Positions 31,991 through 43,050 of a stretch of 64,000 bases of DNA are shown piece after piece. This DNA is from Massospora cicadina (Eukaryota > Entomophthoromycota > Entomophthoromycetes > Entomophthorales > Entomophthoraceae). The stretch is taken from positions 1 through 64,000 of the forward strand of contig JAKSZP010015911.1 in assembly GCA_022478985.1 (NCBI GenBank), given 5' to 3'. Below the pieces are notes generated by a model that was not told the origin of the DNA, made no database searches, and worked only from the letters and a program-made list of their open reading frames with translations. A program made the translations under genes and the position numbers. Every line of letters starts with the position of its first letter. Within the stretch, counting starts at the first letter, position 1.

Positions 31991-32350
31991 CCTTTCTCTT
32001 ATTTACTGATGCCAGTAATGCAGCTATTGGGGCTATTCTGGCCCAGCACGACTCCAACCTGGTAGATCATCCTATTGATTATTAAGTAAAATCCTTTTCA
32101 AAGCAGATCGCAACTATAGCGTTACTGAGAGGGATTGTCTTACAATCCTATCAGCCATAAATAATTTTCGTCCCTATCTTTATGGCAAACACTTTACTAT
32201 CATCACAGATCACGCATCATTAAAATGGTTGCAACAAATGAAAGATCCTGATGGACGCTTATCTAGATGGGCTCTAAATCTTCAGAATTATAATTTTTCA
32301 ATTAAACATCATGCTAGAGCTATACACCAAAATGACGATGGACTTTCTTA
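31990..32350 (+). pseudogene. E6 RNase H (broken)
   Basis: FTDASNAAIGAILAQHDSN (first catalytic Asp) is followed, after frame changes, by YSVTERDCLTILSAINNFRP and FTIITDHASLKWLQQMKDP, then a degraded tail with HARAIHQNDDGLS. This is the full Gypsy RNase H order, with several frameshifts. Confidence 0.82.
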
Positions 32351-32559
32351 GCTAACTATAATAACACTATTCACTGCTGAAAAGGATCACATCTTTGGCC
32401 TAATTGGCAGACCTGAACTATGGTATCGTGAAGCTAAGGATGTTATAGAAAAAGTTACAATCTTTAACTGAGGATACTCAAATTAAAGAGGAATCTCTTA
32501 ATAAGAAGTTAGGATCCAAATGGCTACCTTTTATTCGGCCTTTGGCTAGGACTGATACC

Positions 32560-33560
32560 AATATAGAGGCTCATCAATCCATGGGGCATAGAGCTTTTGC
32601 TAAGACCTTACATTGGTTGAAAGATTTATGATATTGGGATAATATTCTTGAAACTGTTCACTATGTGTTGTAACTTATCTTATTTGTAAAAACAACGTAG
32701 TGGGAATCTGATCTATTAACATGAAACTGTAGGACCCTTGGAACCTTTTTCCATTATAGTATCAATGTCGTGGGTCTTCTTACCACCACCACTTATGGAC
32801 ATCATTATATCATATAAACTATTGACCATTCTACAAAATGGATTTAGGCTGTTTCTGTTTTCACTGTAACCACTAAGTCTACAGCGTCTTTCCTCTTCAA
32901 ACAAGTTTTCACCCATCATGGCAGCCCAAAAGTAAAATTATCTGATAATGGAACCAAATTCATTTCACAAGTATTATCTGAGCTCACTAAATTGATGGGT
33001 ACATATCAATCGTTTACAACTCCTTACAATAATCCCACTAACGGTGCTGTTGAATGAGCTAATTGTACCCTTAAAGCCATTCTTCAAAGATGGCCTCAAA
33101 CGATCCTAGTAGATGGAATCTATACTTACCTATTTGATGTTATCCTACAGGATTAGCTAACATCATATGATCAGAATGTTTCCCTTCAGGGCTCTTTATG
33201 ATCAAGATCCTAATTTTACCCTCAAATGTACAGCCTATACTTGATACTGATACTTTAGAAACTAATGAATTAGCTATAAGAAGGCTAGCTGATGAAATTA
33301 TCAGGATCCATGCCTTAGCTTCGAGCTCTCTTACTACAATAACATTAAAAGAAGTAACTAGGACAAATGCTAGCAGGACTACCTTACTTGAGTATCAAGT
33401 AGGAGATCTTGTACTCTTTTATCATCATAGACCTGGAGGGCGAAAGTACAAACTTGATACATTATGGTCTGGTCCCTATAATACTATCTATTGTTGGATA
33501 TTGAATACTCCATTTTAGATATTGATTCTGGGACTGTTATTAATAGAGTTCGCAGTAGAT
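32560..33560 (+). pseudogene. E6 integrase (broken)
   Basis: The N-terminal zinc region is poorly kept (GHRAFAKTLHWLKDL, FVKTT). The core shows an Asp in TIDHSTKWI, the second Asp in KLSDNGTKFISQVL, and the Glu in GAVE, followed by a stop. The C-terminal part 33198-33518 is an open frame with YQVGDLVLFYHHRPGG, KLDTLWSGPYNTIY, the usual integrase C-terminal barrel. Confidence 0.82.
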
Positions 33561-33604
33561 TTCTTTATAAATATGTTCCCCTAGGCATGATCTTGAAAAG
33601 GCAT

Positions 33605-34179
33605 TGTTGGTAATTTACATGAGATGACCATTTTTAATCAAGAATGGGGATTGACATCTCAGTCTAATAAGATTATCAAAAAATTATCAGAGATATTTGA
33701 TTCTAATATAGATTGACGATTGACCTTTGGAGTTATCAGCCTCATCTGACTGAAGGTACTAAGCATTCCAAAGGGGCTAAGCATTCTGAAGGGGCTAAGC
33801 CCTCAACAAGAAAGTAAATCCCATCTAATAAGAATCTTATCAGATCTGGCATTTATAAATATATATTAATAATCAGCAATATTGGTCCTCTAAAAGAAAG
33901 AGTCTTACCACGATTGAAGCATAAAATATCTTACAGAGACCTACTAGAACCACCCCTATAAATATCTCTATTTTTAACCAATAAAGGTACCACTTCTCAA
34001 TTTGTCATTTGAAGCTATAAGATTGTTCTTTAACGAAGACCATTATTCCTTTTGGAATTTATTGTTCAATGAAACTAATAATTTTGTTGCCACTGTTTAA
34101 TATTTGCCAGAGCCTTGAAACTAATAGTTTTGTAGCCTTTTTAGTGCCGCGTATTTTAATTTCTTGAAAAATTTCAATA
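33605..34179 (+). repeat. E6 3' LTR, 575 bp
   Basis: Begins TGTTGGTAATTTAC directly after a purine tract (GAAAAGGCAT) and ends ATTTCAATA. It contains an 18-mer in two near-identical units (GCATTCCAAAGGGGCTAA, GCATTCTGAAGGGGCTAA, about 33757-33795). It lacks micro-insertion 2 and so serves as the empty-site reference. Confidence 0.86.
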
Positions 34180-34184
34180 AAGGC

Positions 34185-34480
34185 CAAGAGGAACTATAGT
34201 GTTACTGAATGGGAGTGCTTGACTGTCTTGTTAGCAATAAATCGTTTCTGGCCATACCTCTATGGCACCCATTTCACCATTGTCACCAACCTGTTCTCAC
34301 TCTAATGTCTGCAGCAAATAACGGACCCAGATGCCCTTTTACCCATATGGGACTAAGGCTGTAGAAATACAAATTTACTATAGTCCACCATGCAGGAGAT
34401 ATTCTCCAGAACTCCAATGGTCTCTTTAGGATGCCAGTGCTGGATGCTTTGACCCCTAAGGATGACTAGCTGTATGATTT
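34185..34480 (+). pseudogene. E4 RNase H, 3' piece
   Basis: NYSVTEWECLTVLLAINRFW, then PYLYGTHFTIVTN, resume E4 RNase H after E6. The following bases keep a degraded L-Q-Q-I-T-D-P-D stretch. The reading shows that E6 sits inside the E4 RNase H coding region. Confidence 0.75.
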
Positions 34481-34499
34481 AATTGAATTGACCATGCGC

Positions 34500-35640
34500 T
34501 AAGAGTTGTAAACTCTGAGGTTCAAATTGAGCTGTAAAAAATGGCCTGAGACACATAGCAAGGAAGGAATGCTGTATATGAAGGTTAATAAGAAAGCTAC
34601 CCTACATTCATCCTTATTATTGAACCAACGCTATCCTAGAAGGACATTTGGCCATGGGACATGGGGCAGTGAAGAATACTCACAAGTGACTAAATCAATG
34701 ACGCTACTGGGCTTAAATGGTAGAAACCATTAAAGTGGACCCTGGATTATGAACATGATGCTGTTTATAAGATTAATATATACAAAAATAAGCATTCATT
34801 CATTGTACCATCAGGTCCTTTTATCGTCATTATCATAGATGTAGTAGGCCCTTTTCCCATTGGATTTCATGGCCATAAATATATCCTCCTAGCCGTGGAC
34901 TAATTAATCAAATGGGTCAAAGTGATTTCTTTTCCCATTTTCAAAGCAAAAGATATGGCTCTATTTCTTATTTAATCCATTTTCACCATCATGGATGTCC
35001 AAAATTTTACTTTTGGACAATAGGTTAAATTCACCTCGCAGATAGATAAATAACTAACTTCTCTTTTATGGTACTAACCAGAGTTTTACCGCCCCTTGCA
35101 ACCTATTGACCAATGGGGCGGTGGAACGTACTAATGGAACCCTCATCTCTATATTGCAGAAGTTGGATTCCTCTGATCCTAGTCGCTGGAATCATTATTT
35201 ACCCAGCGCTTTGCTTACTTGCCAAATAAGCTACTATCAACTTACCAAGTTGTCTCTTTTAAGCTCTATATGAGCGAGCTCCGCTTACTAGTAGCATTTA
35301 GTATCTATTCAATACCTCCATACCTGAGAACTCTGATTTAACTAAGAGGGCTATAGCAATTAAATTGTCAGCTTCAATCCCTAGCCACACAAGGCATTGT
35401 CACTACAGAAAATGAAATATCCCTTTTTAATTTCAGCCAATCCTCTTTACCTGATTTTTAATTAGGTGACCACATTCTCTTTAAACACCATTGACCTGAG
35501 GTCCACAAAAAAAGCTTGACGTTCTTTGGTCTGGACCTTATAATGTCATTCCTAAGGTGAATTTATTTACTCTATGTTAATGCTAATCAGGGGACAGTGG
35601 TGAATTTAGTACATTTCTGATTTCTTCAGCACTATGCACC
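34500..35640 (+). pseudogene. E4 integrase (broken)
   Basis: 34527-34733 overlaps the degraded N-terminal zinc region (an H-x3-H-like GHGTWGSEEYSQ in one frame). About 34830-34930 encodes IIIDVVGPFPIGFHGHKYIL, the first catalytic Asp context. The second Asp region is degraded (TFGQ, stop, VKFTSQ). About 35100-35150 has the N-P-L-T-N-G-A-V-E-R-T-N block in broken frame. The C-terminal part reads LGDHILFKHH and a degraded W-S-G-P-Y-N. Many stops. Confidence 0.72.
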
Positions 35641-35664
35641 CTCTGAAAGGATCTTGAGGGGCAT

Positions 35665-36078
35665 TGACAGGGATTTAAGACATGAGCGAGACAAAATCCC
35701 TACTCTCAGAGTGAGCCTCAATAAGTTGACCCTTGATCCAGCAAAAAAATAACCTTACTCTGAAGGCACCAATATGAAATTTTATAAGAAAGCGTCACAT
35801 GCATAAAAATCATTGGAGAAATCTTCAGGAATCTCACCCCGCTTTCCCAACCTTGAGAGGTGTGACCCCACCACTGCAGTAATGATAATGACGCATGACA
35901 ATTAGGGCACTTACCAGGCGGTCAATCCAGAAAACAACGAGAGATCCTGATCATACTGGGCCATGAAGGTCCCCAAGGAACTAAACCTAATACAATCTAT
36001 ACATATTTATGTTTTTAACTCAATAAAGTAATCTGTTTCACCCCATCTTTTTATTTTTGACCTCTCCACTAGTTTACA
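35665..36078 (+). repeat. E4 3' LTR, 414 bp
   Basis: Begins TGACAGGGATTTAAG after the purine tract GAGGGGCAT and ends CTAGTTTACA, the same end as the 5' LTR. Confidence 0.85.
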
Positions 36079-36601
36079 GCTTTGTTCCTATTGAATTTCG
36101 TGATAGTTAGCAAAATTCACTATTTAATAAAATTAGGACTATATTAATCCTAAATTGAAGGTTGAAATGGTTTCAACAAAATTAATATTAAAGTATTTAC
36201 TCAAGGTGAAATTTAGATATTTTTTATCTAAGTTCTTTATATTCTAAAATTTCTTAATAAATTATAAGTTTTGTAGGTAGGCGCCATTGAAGCGACTTAA
36301 TAAGGACCTCTCAACTATTATTTTTAGTTTCTGGTGATATCAAATACAATTTAGGAGCTTACTTAGCTGATACAATTGTAAGCATGGATTTCCTATTAAC
36401 ATCCTATCATGAGACATAGGATATGAGGGAATCTAAGCTTGCTTGATGGGGACTTGAGTGAGTTACCACGGATTCGTTTGTTAATTTTGGCCAGGTGACC
36501 CAAAGCCTGAGGGTGTTGGATAAATACATTTTTCTTTTTTTTGGTCAATAAGTCTTTTATGCCAGATACTATGTCTGGCGAGGCAATTCCAATTAAATTA
36601 C
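36079..36601 (-). other. Sequence between E4 and E3, probably E5 3' LTR or flank
   Basis: E3 inserted at 36601/36602 with TSD ATTAC, so this segment was once joined to 50884 onwards, where the E5 3' LTR lies. It may therefore hold the distal E5 LTR and its flank. The minus-strand frame starting in the E3 LTR and ending at 36396 includes GIASPDIVSGIKDLLTKKKK, which I do not recognise. The E5 LTR outer end cannot be placed without its partner. Confidence 0.4.
36597..36601. repeat. E3 target-site duplication, left copy
   Basis: ATTAC immediately before the E3 left LTR; repeated at 50879-50883. Confidence 0.85.
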
Positions 36602-37322
36602 TGTCAAAATCCTGTTGGAGGTAATGTTCGCTGGTGCTAATTTGCACAGAATTTGACAATTCAGCAGTAAAAATTGTATAATAACTCTGAACTGCTACGG
36701 TAAAAATAAGGTATTTTGATACCACTGGAGGAATAAAAATGGGATATAATTATATACTAAGAAATCAGGGCTTTGATTTTTATATATGTTTTATTAGTGA
36801 TATTGGCAGGATAAAAAATGAACCCTATTAATAAGTCAATACTTAGTATCTATTGTGTCAAGGCTCAAAGTTCAGATTGCTTAGTAAAGTCCAAATTAGG
36901 GAACATTGAGATTCAACCTATTGGAGCTTGGAAGACTCCCTTCACTTTGATGAGATGGCTGATAGAGGGCAGGTAAGATAAGTCCGTTGGGTAAGGTTTT
37001 GATGCATTTTATCCAGTCAGTGGTCTGGAAACTTTTTGCACTTGGTTGGACCCATCTGCCTTATAAAAAGATTGGTCTACATGGTGTAGACTGTACTAAA
37101 ATAGAAGTGGCCTGGAGAGAAGACTCTGATTGACTCTTCGAACTCAGTTGACAATCAGGTGCAATCCAAAAGCCCAAACTCATTTTGTTTGCCTGATTAT
37201 TATTAGAAGTGTTAACCCAACCTGAGGGGTTCTGTCAGGAATCAACCAGGGTCTTTTGACTGATTTTTTCATCATTTACCTCCAAACCACACTTTTCAAT
37301 ACATCAGAATTGTAATTGTCCA
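36602..37322 (-). repeat. E3 3' LTR, about 721 bp
   Basis: Plus-strand start TGTCAAAATCCTG, end AATTGTCCA. It aligns with 50152-50878 through blocks such as ATAATAACTCTGAACTGCT and TTTTGATACCACTGGAGGAA. The region just inside reads CTCTTAAAGGGTTAAAAT on the minus strand, a polypurine tract candidate. Confidence 0.88.
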
Positions 37323-38450
37323 ATTTTAACCCTTTAAGAGTGGTAGAGGGTGAATAAGTTTGCAAGAACCGTCCATGTACTTGATTAATGGTAAGGCCAG
37401 AAGCAAGGGACTTAATGGAATACTCATCCCCTCACTTATAGATGACTAAAAGAGGCCCTTCTCAGATGGACCCAAGCTTTTCCTTTCTAGGCATGATACA
37501 GTTGTGGTAATAGAGTACCGGGTCTGACTCATGGAAAGAAGGGAGTGGTGGCCAGAGCCCATTGGCCATTTGTCCCTCTTTAGTGACAATTTTTGCTAAA
37601 TTAGTCATCGCCTTAGACTGTAAATGGATGATGTGCTGCGCCAACTTCTTCATGGCTTGATCCAGATCAGTCATAGTGGAGAAAACATCTTTAGCTAGTA
37701 AAGCAGGCACCCCTGGTTCTCTCCCGTATAACACAGAAAGGAGACATCTTGAGGATTTTATGGTAGCTAATACGATTTGCCATGAGGGCATTAGTATGTA
37801 AAGATCCCAGTGGAGAAGGTCAGAGTTGGCTTTTTTACTGAAGTACATAGAACAAGGTCACTTTTGCTCTTTCTACGACACCATTTGTGGATGGGTTATA
37901 GGGGGCCAAGAAGAGTTTTCGTGTTCCCATGGAGGTGGCAAGGAGTTTTACCACTTGAGAGGTAGAATTTTTCCCATTATCACAAAGGAAAACCTGGGGG
38001 CAACCATTCCACATAAGGATAAATTGATGTAGGAAGGCGGCAGTGGTCTTAGCAGTCTGAGCGGGGAGAGGAACAGCTTCAATCCATTTGGTAAAATGAT
38101 CAATATTGACCAAGATGTAACGATTACCACCAGTAGTCTGAGGTTGAGGACCAAGAACATCCAAACTTATGAGGTGAAAAGGTTTTTGGGGCATCATAGA
38201 TTGATATGATGTCGGGTCTTGAAGCTATTTTGTTTTTACAAGTCAGGCATGCATCCAAGACTTCAGTTATGGTTCTCATAATGCCATCCCAGTAGAACCG
38301 CTCTTTTACCCACTCATAAGTTTTGCATACTCCGCCATGCCCCATAATATAGTGAGACTCTAAGATGACAAGTACACTCTCTGACAGCCGAAGATAGGGC
38401 AACCAATTTACTCCTACTCTATTATATAACCTCACACTCTCCACCTTTGT
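37323..38450 (-). pseudogene. E3 integrase (broken, well preserved)
   Basis: On the minus strand 38124-38444 holds the zinc domain: HYIMGHGGVCKTYEWVKERF, then ACLTCKN (H-x4-H...C-x2-C). 37835-38197 holds the core: SLDVLGPQP (Asp 1), FLCDNGKNSTSQ (Asp 2), NPSTNGVVERAK (Glu). 37462-37848 continues with FHESDPVLYYHNCIM, KLGSIWEGP, the C-terminal domain, to about 37330. Frames change near 38190 and 37840. Catalytic residues are all readable, but the three frames are not joined. Confidence 0.88.
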
Positions 38451-38639
38451 GTTTTAAGAGTGCTATGCTAGCATCTTTCATACTGGTTCATCTTCATCAG
38501 ACCACGAATAAGGAGTCATTAGGAAGTTAAGAACCTTTCTCTTCTTATCTATTGTCAAGGTGAAGGACAGGCAGCCGCATTAACCCTCAACGTTCATATG
38601 GAACATCTCAGCTCAGTGCCAAATAGTCATGTCATAGTG

Positions 38640-39060
38640 AAGGAGCTTAAGACCCAGCGAGCCAACAGCCCAGTGGGATCTTTCATATTCTGAAACCACT
38701 TCAATGAGGCGTGGTCAGTACTTACTTTGAATGATGTACCATATAGAAAAGGGCGTTAGTATTTGATAGCATGCAGGACAGCCAGGCACTCCTTCTCAGT
38801 GACGCTGTAGTTACAATCAGCTTTTTAAAACATTTTTTGAAGTAGTATATGGGATAATTGACCCCATTTCCATCCAACTGAGACAAGATAGCTCCAACGG
38901 CGTTATTGGAGGCGTCTGTGAATAACATTAAGGGCTTTCTGTAGTCAAGGTGATGGAGGATGGGCCCATTATGCAGTAACTTTTTTAGAGTTACAAATGC
39001 AGCATAATGTTCCTCTTCTAGATAGAAGGAGTTTTTTGGTCAAGAAACGTATGAGGGGCT
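38640..39060 (-). pseudogene. E3 RNase H (broken)
   Basis: 38722-38928 encodes LFTDASNNAVGAILSQLDGN, the first RNase H motif with its Asp, followed by YPIYYFKKCFKKL. Around 38640-38720 the minus strand gives the F-K-V...T-D-H-A-S-L-K-W-F-Q segment. It lies between RT and integrase. Confidence 0.83.
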
Positions 39061-40011
39061 CACTGAGATGGGCAAATTTTAGGATAAAATGATGGTAATA
39101 CCCCATCACACCCAAGGATACCTGATTTTCATGAAGGGTTTCTGCACGGGCATCTTGGAAATTGCTTCAACTTTATCTTTTAAAGGTTGTATCCCATCTT
39201 GAAGAGATCTCATGATAAGGAAATCCAGCTTCTACTGGAATAAAGTACATTTAGAGGGCTTCAATATTAATTTGGATGCCCACAAGTGTTAAGACACATT
39301 CTTTAGGTTCAAAAGATGCTCATTGAACGTATTGGAAAAGAATGTGATGTCATCAAGGTAGACAATTATGCAGCTCATATTAAGGTCTTATAGAATGTGA
39401 TCCAAAGCCCGCAGAAAAGTAGCAGGCGTATTACACAAACCTGAGGTAGCTGAGTGGGTTGGAACAAACCCTCGCTGCAGATAAGGGTGTACTTCTCCTG
39501 ATCTTGTGGAGAAAGGTTCATCTGCCAATACTTGCTAATTAAGTCCATGGCGGAAAAGAATTTAACCAGGATAGTTGGACCAGAGCATCATCAATGCTGG
39601 GGATAGGGTAGTTGTCCTTTTTATAAGGTTGTTCTGCTTGCTGTAGTCCATCACTACCCAATAGGCCTCAATTTTCTTCTTTATCAATAAGAGCATGGAT
39701 GACCAAGGTTTTAAAGAAGGTGCTAACAACCCAGCATCCAGCAGCTGTTTGAGCTCCATCTTCATCTGTAACTCTTCAACTATGGATTTGTGGTAGGGTT
39801 TGGAGTTAATAGGTTGAGCATCCCCAACATGAATAATATGAGTCCAACCCTTCATGTGCCCATAGTCAGTGTCAGAGGTAGAGAAGATGTCGCTATAGGA
39901 CTCCAGTAAGGTGTGTACTTTATCCAGCTCAGCTGGGGTTAGTTCATATGAGATATCAATGGAAGGTGAGGTAAATAAAGAATGGTTGGCGATTAAGCCC
40001 ATATCCACCAT
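39060..40011 (-). pseudogene. E3 reverse transcriptase (broken)
   Basis: 39562-40011 is one frame of 149 codons: ISYELTPAELDKVHTLLESY, SDIFSTSDTDYGHM, then GLLAPSLKPWSSMLLLIKKK and WVVMDYSKQNN, the RT N-terminal part. The palm with block A and the YxDD region follows to about 39340 in broken frames, and the connection lies near 39100. E2 is inserted just upstream (40018), separating RT from the dUTPase-like module. Confidence 0.84.
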
Positions 40012-40012
40012 A

Positions 40013-40017
40013 GATCC
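40013..40017. repeat. E2 target-site duplication, left copy
   Basis: GATCC directly before the E2 5' LTR; repeated at 47696-47700. Confidence 0.88.
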
Positions 40018-40584
40018 TGTTGAGAAATCTCTATGACTGGATGATAAGCCAATATATCCACCGGTGGATCATTTTTTAACCGTTGGGATTAGGCCTATAC
40101 TAGTATTATTAAGTATCCAAGTTAATGAGCAAGTCAACTTTGGTGTATAAGAGGAATTCCGCTGAAGATATAATGATAAGTTGATTAGGAAATGTCGATG
40201 CATAACAAATAATAAGTAAATCGCCTAAAATAGGCAATCATGAATTTAATGAACATAGACTCTACCAGACCAATGAGAATATGGCGGAATTAAGAGTCTA
40301 AGCAAAAGGGTTGGTCTTGACCAAAGTTTCTAACATATAAGCAAGGTGAGAAGGTGGAAGGTAGAGGTTTTTCGTGAAGAGGAATAAGAGAGTTCACAGG
40401 AGAAGCTGCATAATATATAATATAATAAAAGAACGCGTGTAGTGGAAGCAGTTGTTTCAAATTTTATTATATTTATTAAGTTACTTAAGATCGACAATCT
40501 CCATATCATCCGTCCAGTGCTCAGTGGGATTTACCCAGTGTAACCCCTTTGGCGTATCTCCAATATATGGTTAAAGTTATAACA
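40018..40584 (+). repeat. E2 5' LTR, 567 bp
   Basis: Begins TGTTGAGAAATCTC and ends AAAGTTATAACA. It aligns end to end with 47127-47695; shared blocks include CAATATATCCACCGG and GAACATAGACTCT. Confidence 0.92.
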
Positions 40585-40607
40585 TTGGTTCTCACTACAG
40601 GGGGCCC
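40585..40607 (+). promoter_or_regulatory. E2 primer-binding site
   Basis: TTGGTTCTCACTACAGGGGG follows the 5' LTR directly and agrees with the E1 site except at one position. It should pair with the 3' end of the priming tRNA, which was not identified. Confidence 0.72.
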
Positions 40608-40619
40608 ATTGACCAACAC

Positions 40620-42126
40620 GTTAAAGTAATATTATTTATTCGCTAAGCAATAGAGCAACAGGAACAAAATGAAGGGATTAACCCCAGTTTATTAAGCTAT
40701 CTTAATATGCAGAACTACAGCTTGTGCTGGATACACTACTTTAGACACAAAAGATGCTTTTTCAGGAGAATAAGGCATAACGGACCAGCTTGACAAGGCC
40801 TTCCACCAGCTGCACCTGGTTATTGGTCAATTTGGCAATCTTGATGATGGCTTGGATGGCACTAAAAAGTGGCTACATGGCGCTGAGTGTAAACTGAATT
40901 TTGTTGACAGGGAGGAGGTTTGAGTCAATAAACTGCCTCCATTAGATAGTGAGGGGATATTCACAGCTTCTTTAAACAAATTGAGTCACTGTAGAAGGAG
41001 CCTCAGATCAGCGTAAATTATAAATTGCTGATATCTGCTATAGATGTGGGAGTGCAGATAAAGTTATCTGCTAACTTCCAAGTAGTTCCATTGCATGCTA
41101 AGAAGTGAAAGATATGGTGCTGCAGTTGTTTGGAGGTTCTAAAAAATTTCACAGCGTAGGGCTGAGTTTTTGACCATTGGGTTCCGCCATGATGAGCCCC
41201 TCACTGCGTTTGCTGACTGCTTTATGGTAGAAGCCCACATGTTATTTGGGGTGGAGACTTTATCCAAGTCTGAGGTGTGCATTGCAATGACTTCCACAGT
41301 TAAGCCATACTGCAAACTGTATAACGTCATGTCTATTATTTTGGAGGACAATATACCCCTTCTCAAAAAAATTCTATTTCAGCGACGCCTATTCGTCACG
41401 TTTAGTGCTCCCAACATGAAAAGAAAAGCACATGCAGCCATTACTGAATTTTTGGTGGTGAATAGCCAACCACAATTTAGTTATAATCCGTTGGTTAATA
41501 TGTGGGCACTAACCCTTTAATTTTTCTTTCTACCCATGCTATAGTCACTCGGCTCATCCTTAGTCAAATTAAAATCCCTTGTTTAGGTTCTAATCAGATT
41601 TTTTAGGGGCATCGCAAATATGTGAGTTATATAGGAATACCTGTTTCTCTTGTGGTCAAAGAAGCCATTATGTGGCTAACTTCCCTGGCAACCCACATGC
41701 CTATGAAGTACCACCAGTTTTGATTGAACAGGGAAAAGTTGAGCGGAGTAGAGATGGAACGCTCTACCTCTATTGATTCAGTTAAAATGTCCCTGTTAAA
41801 TCCAATGAGTCCCTTTGTGTCGGTCCCAAGCCCAAAACCAGCTATTTATCATACCAATAAACCTTCAGTGATATTGCTGACTCCCCCTGAAGGGAGAGAA
41901 GAACAATACAGAGTTGGAGTTCCCTCAAGATGTACAAACGCCGTATGCCTGGCAAATCCTTGAGCATAACGTCAGTACTGAAGACAGTCCCTCCATTGAT
42001 GTGGCCACATTAGAGGGTGTGAATGCTGCAATGTCAGTGGAGGAAATTTTTCAAGCGTATCCTCGTGTTGGCACCAGTATTGCCACTTTTCTCAATAACA
42101 AGAAGCCTTGGATGTGCATGTGCTAA
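40620..42126 (+). pseudogene. E2 Gag (broken)
   Basis: 41170-41520 is the capsid-like frame, 116 codons (PLTAFADCFMVEAHMLFG, EVCIAMTSTVKPYCKLYNVM), matching E1. About 41640-41690 encodes a zinc knuckle CFSCGQRSHYVANF with the last Cys changed to Phe. 41914-42126 encodes the pre-protease stretch (SIDVATLEGVNAAMSVEEIF). The N-terminal part 40620-41160 is in broken frames. Gag would assemble particles and package RNA. Confidence 0.78.
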
Positions 42127-42265
42127 ATTCCAAAAGTTCGTCTTATTAAGAGTGTACCTACTGTGGACAAAAGTTTCCCCAAAGCCTCATAGCCATCTGA
42201 TATGGCTTCCTAGGATGATAACCTAGGGGCTTTATTAGGAATTTTTTTAACTTATAATAATCCCT

Positions 42266-42620
42266 TTGTTTGGCCCATTTGCGAATAAAGATGCGTGGCG
42301 GCTCCTCCTTTTGGGTTGGGCACCACTAGTACTAGAAAAAGAGTGTAACTACTGTGATATCTTCATAGGAAATACCAAAATTCGAGAAATTATAGACATT
42401 GGCGCTCCCATCAATATAATATCCTTTCAGCTAGTGGCTAGGCTTCTGCTGAAGCCTGATGTGGACTATTGGGTAGTGTATGGGACACTGGGGCACAAAA
42501 CACTGTTCCAGAAGGCGCATATAGCGCGTTGCCTTTGAGGTTCTGGGCCATTTGGCACATCCTCTCCAGCTTTGGTTTTGCCTAGTAATAATTATGACAT
42601 GCTGATTGGGGCCACATTCA
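42266..42620 (+). pseudogene. E2 aspartic protease (broken)
   Basis: The frame 42266-42538 contains YCDIFIGNTKIREIIDIGAP and INIISFQLVARLLLKPD. D-T-G-A reads D-I-G-A here. About 42590-42610 gives a degraded N-Y-D-M-L-I-G-A-T-F strand, the usual YDxLLG element. It follows Gag and precedes the dUTPase-like module. Confidence 0.82.
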
Positions 42621-42809
42621 TGCGGCAAATCTAGGTGGTGGTTTATATGACGGAGGAAACTTTTGAGATTTTGGGGCAACGGATTCCCATCTATTTCACC
42701 TCCAGTAGAATCTTAAATGAACCTATCCACTCTAGTCAAATAAATCTTGCGTATAGCGATGGGGTAATTCCTATTTGCTATTAGCAGATGAAGCTGAAAA
42801 CCAGAGCTC

Positions 42810-43050
42810 TCCTAACCAGATTTATGAGTGTAATGGCATTCTGGTAAGGTCTGCGACCACCTTAAGTAAACCTTCTGGGCATCAGGTTATAGTAGGGACA
42901 GAACTCAAAACAGAAGTCCCCAAAGGCCTATATGGTGAAATCATAGGTCCATCCTAGCAATCACGGATCAAACCCCATGTAACTCCTGGATTACTGTTAC
43001 TGGGGCATGGCGAAGTGAAGTCTTATTAGCAAATCTACAGAAGGAGTCTA
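42810..43050 (+). pseudogene. E2 dUTPase-like module
   Basis: 42775-42957 encodes TTLSKPSGHQVIVGTELKTE and VPKGLYGEIIGPS, then after a stop RIKPHVTPGLLLLGHGEV, and after a one-base shift LLANLQKES. The pattern P-x-G-x-x-x-I-V-x-T-x...V-P-x-G-L-Y-G-x-I-x-x-P-S matches the dUTPase core strands leading into motif 2. Motif 3 reads GLLLLGHGEV without the Asp and Tyr. The homologous E1 copy is very similar. The call is by eye and an inactive derivative is likely. Confidence 0.52.

Larger units (their letters stand above)
27175..34179 (+). mobile_element. E6: Ty3/Gypsy LTR retrotransposon nested in E4
   Basis: LTRs at 27175-27778 and 33605-34179. The target 5-mers are AAAGC left (27170-27174) and AAGGC right (34180-34184), one mismatch. 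E4 RNase H reads continuously across the site (YFSKAL... then NYSVTEWECLTVL at 34193). Internal order on the plus strand: Gag, protease, dUTPase-like module, RT, RNase H, integrase. It is a relative of E4 (collagen-like Gag, same polypurine tract style). All frames are broken, though the dUTPase-like frame is open. Confidence 0.88.
22562..36078 (+). mobile_element. E4: Ty3/Gypsy LTR retrotransposon, interrupted by E6
   Basis: LTRs at 22562-22977 and 35665-36078 align along their length. Between them, on the plus strand, lie Gag (23590-24990), protease (25215-25553), dUTPase-like remnant (25680-25885), RT (26020-26960), RNase H split by E6 at 27174/34180, and integrase (34800-35640). All frames are broken. 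The polypurine tract GAGGGGCAT just before the 3' LTR resembles GAAAAGGCAT in E6 and GAATAGGGCAT in E5. No 5-bp TSD is recognisable (GTTGC left, GCTTT right), so the flanks may have mutated or recombined. Confidence 0.85.

Noticed and set aside
33750..33800. CRISPR-like or satellite repeat
   Set aside because: Only two 18-bp units with no spacers, lying within an LTR; a small tandem repeat in the E6 LTR.
22562..36078. A 5-bp TSD around E4
   Set aside because: The five bases on each side (GTTGC and GCTTT) do not match, so none is claimed.
41139..41366. Minus-strand frame inside E2 Gag
   Set aside because: Antisense to the capsid frame that is conserved between E1 and E2.
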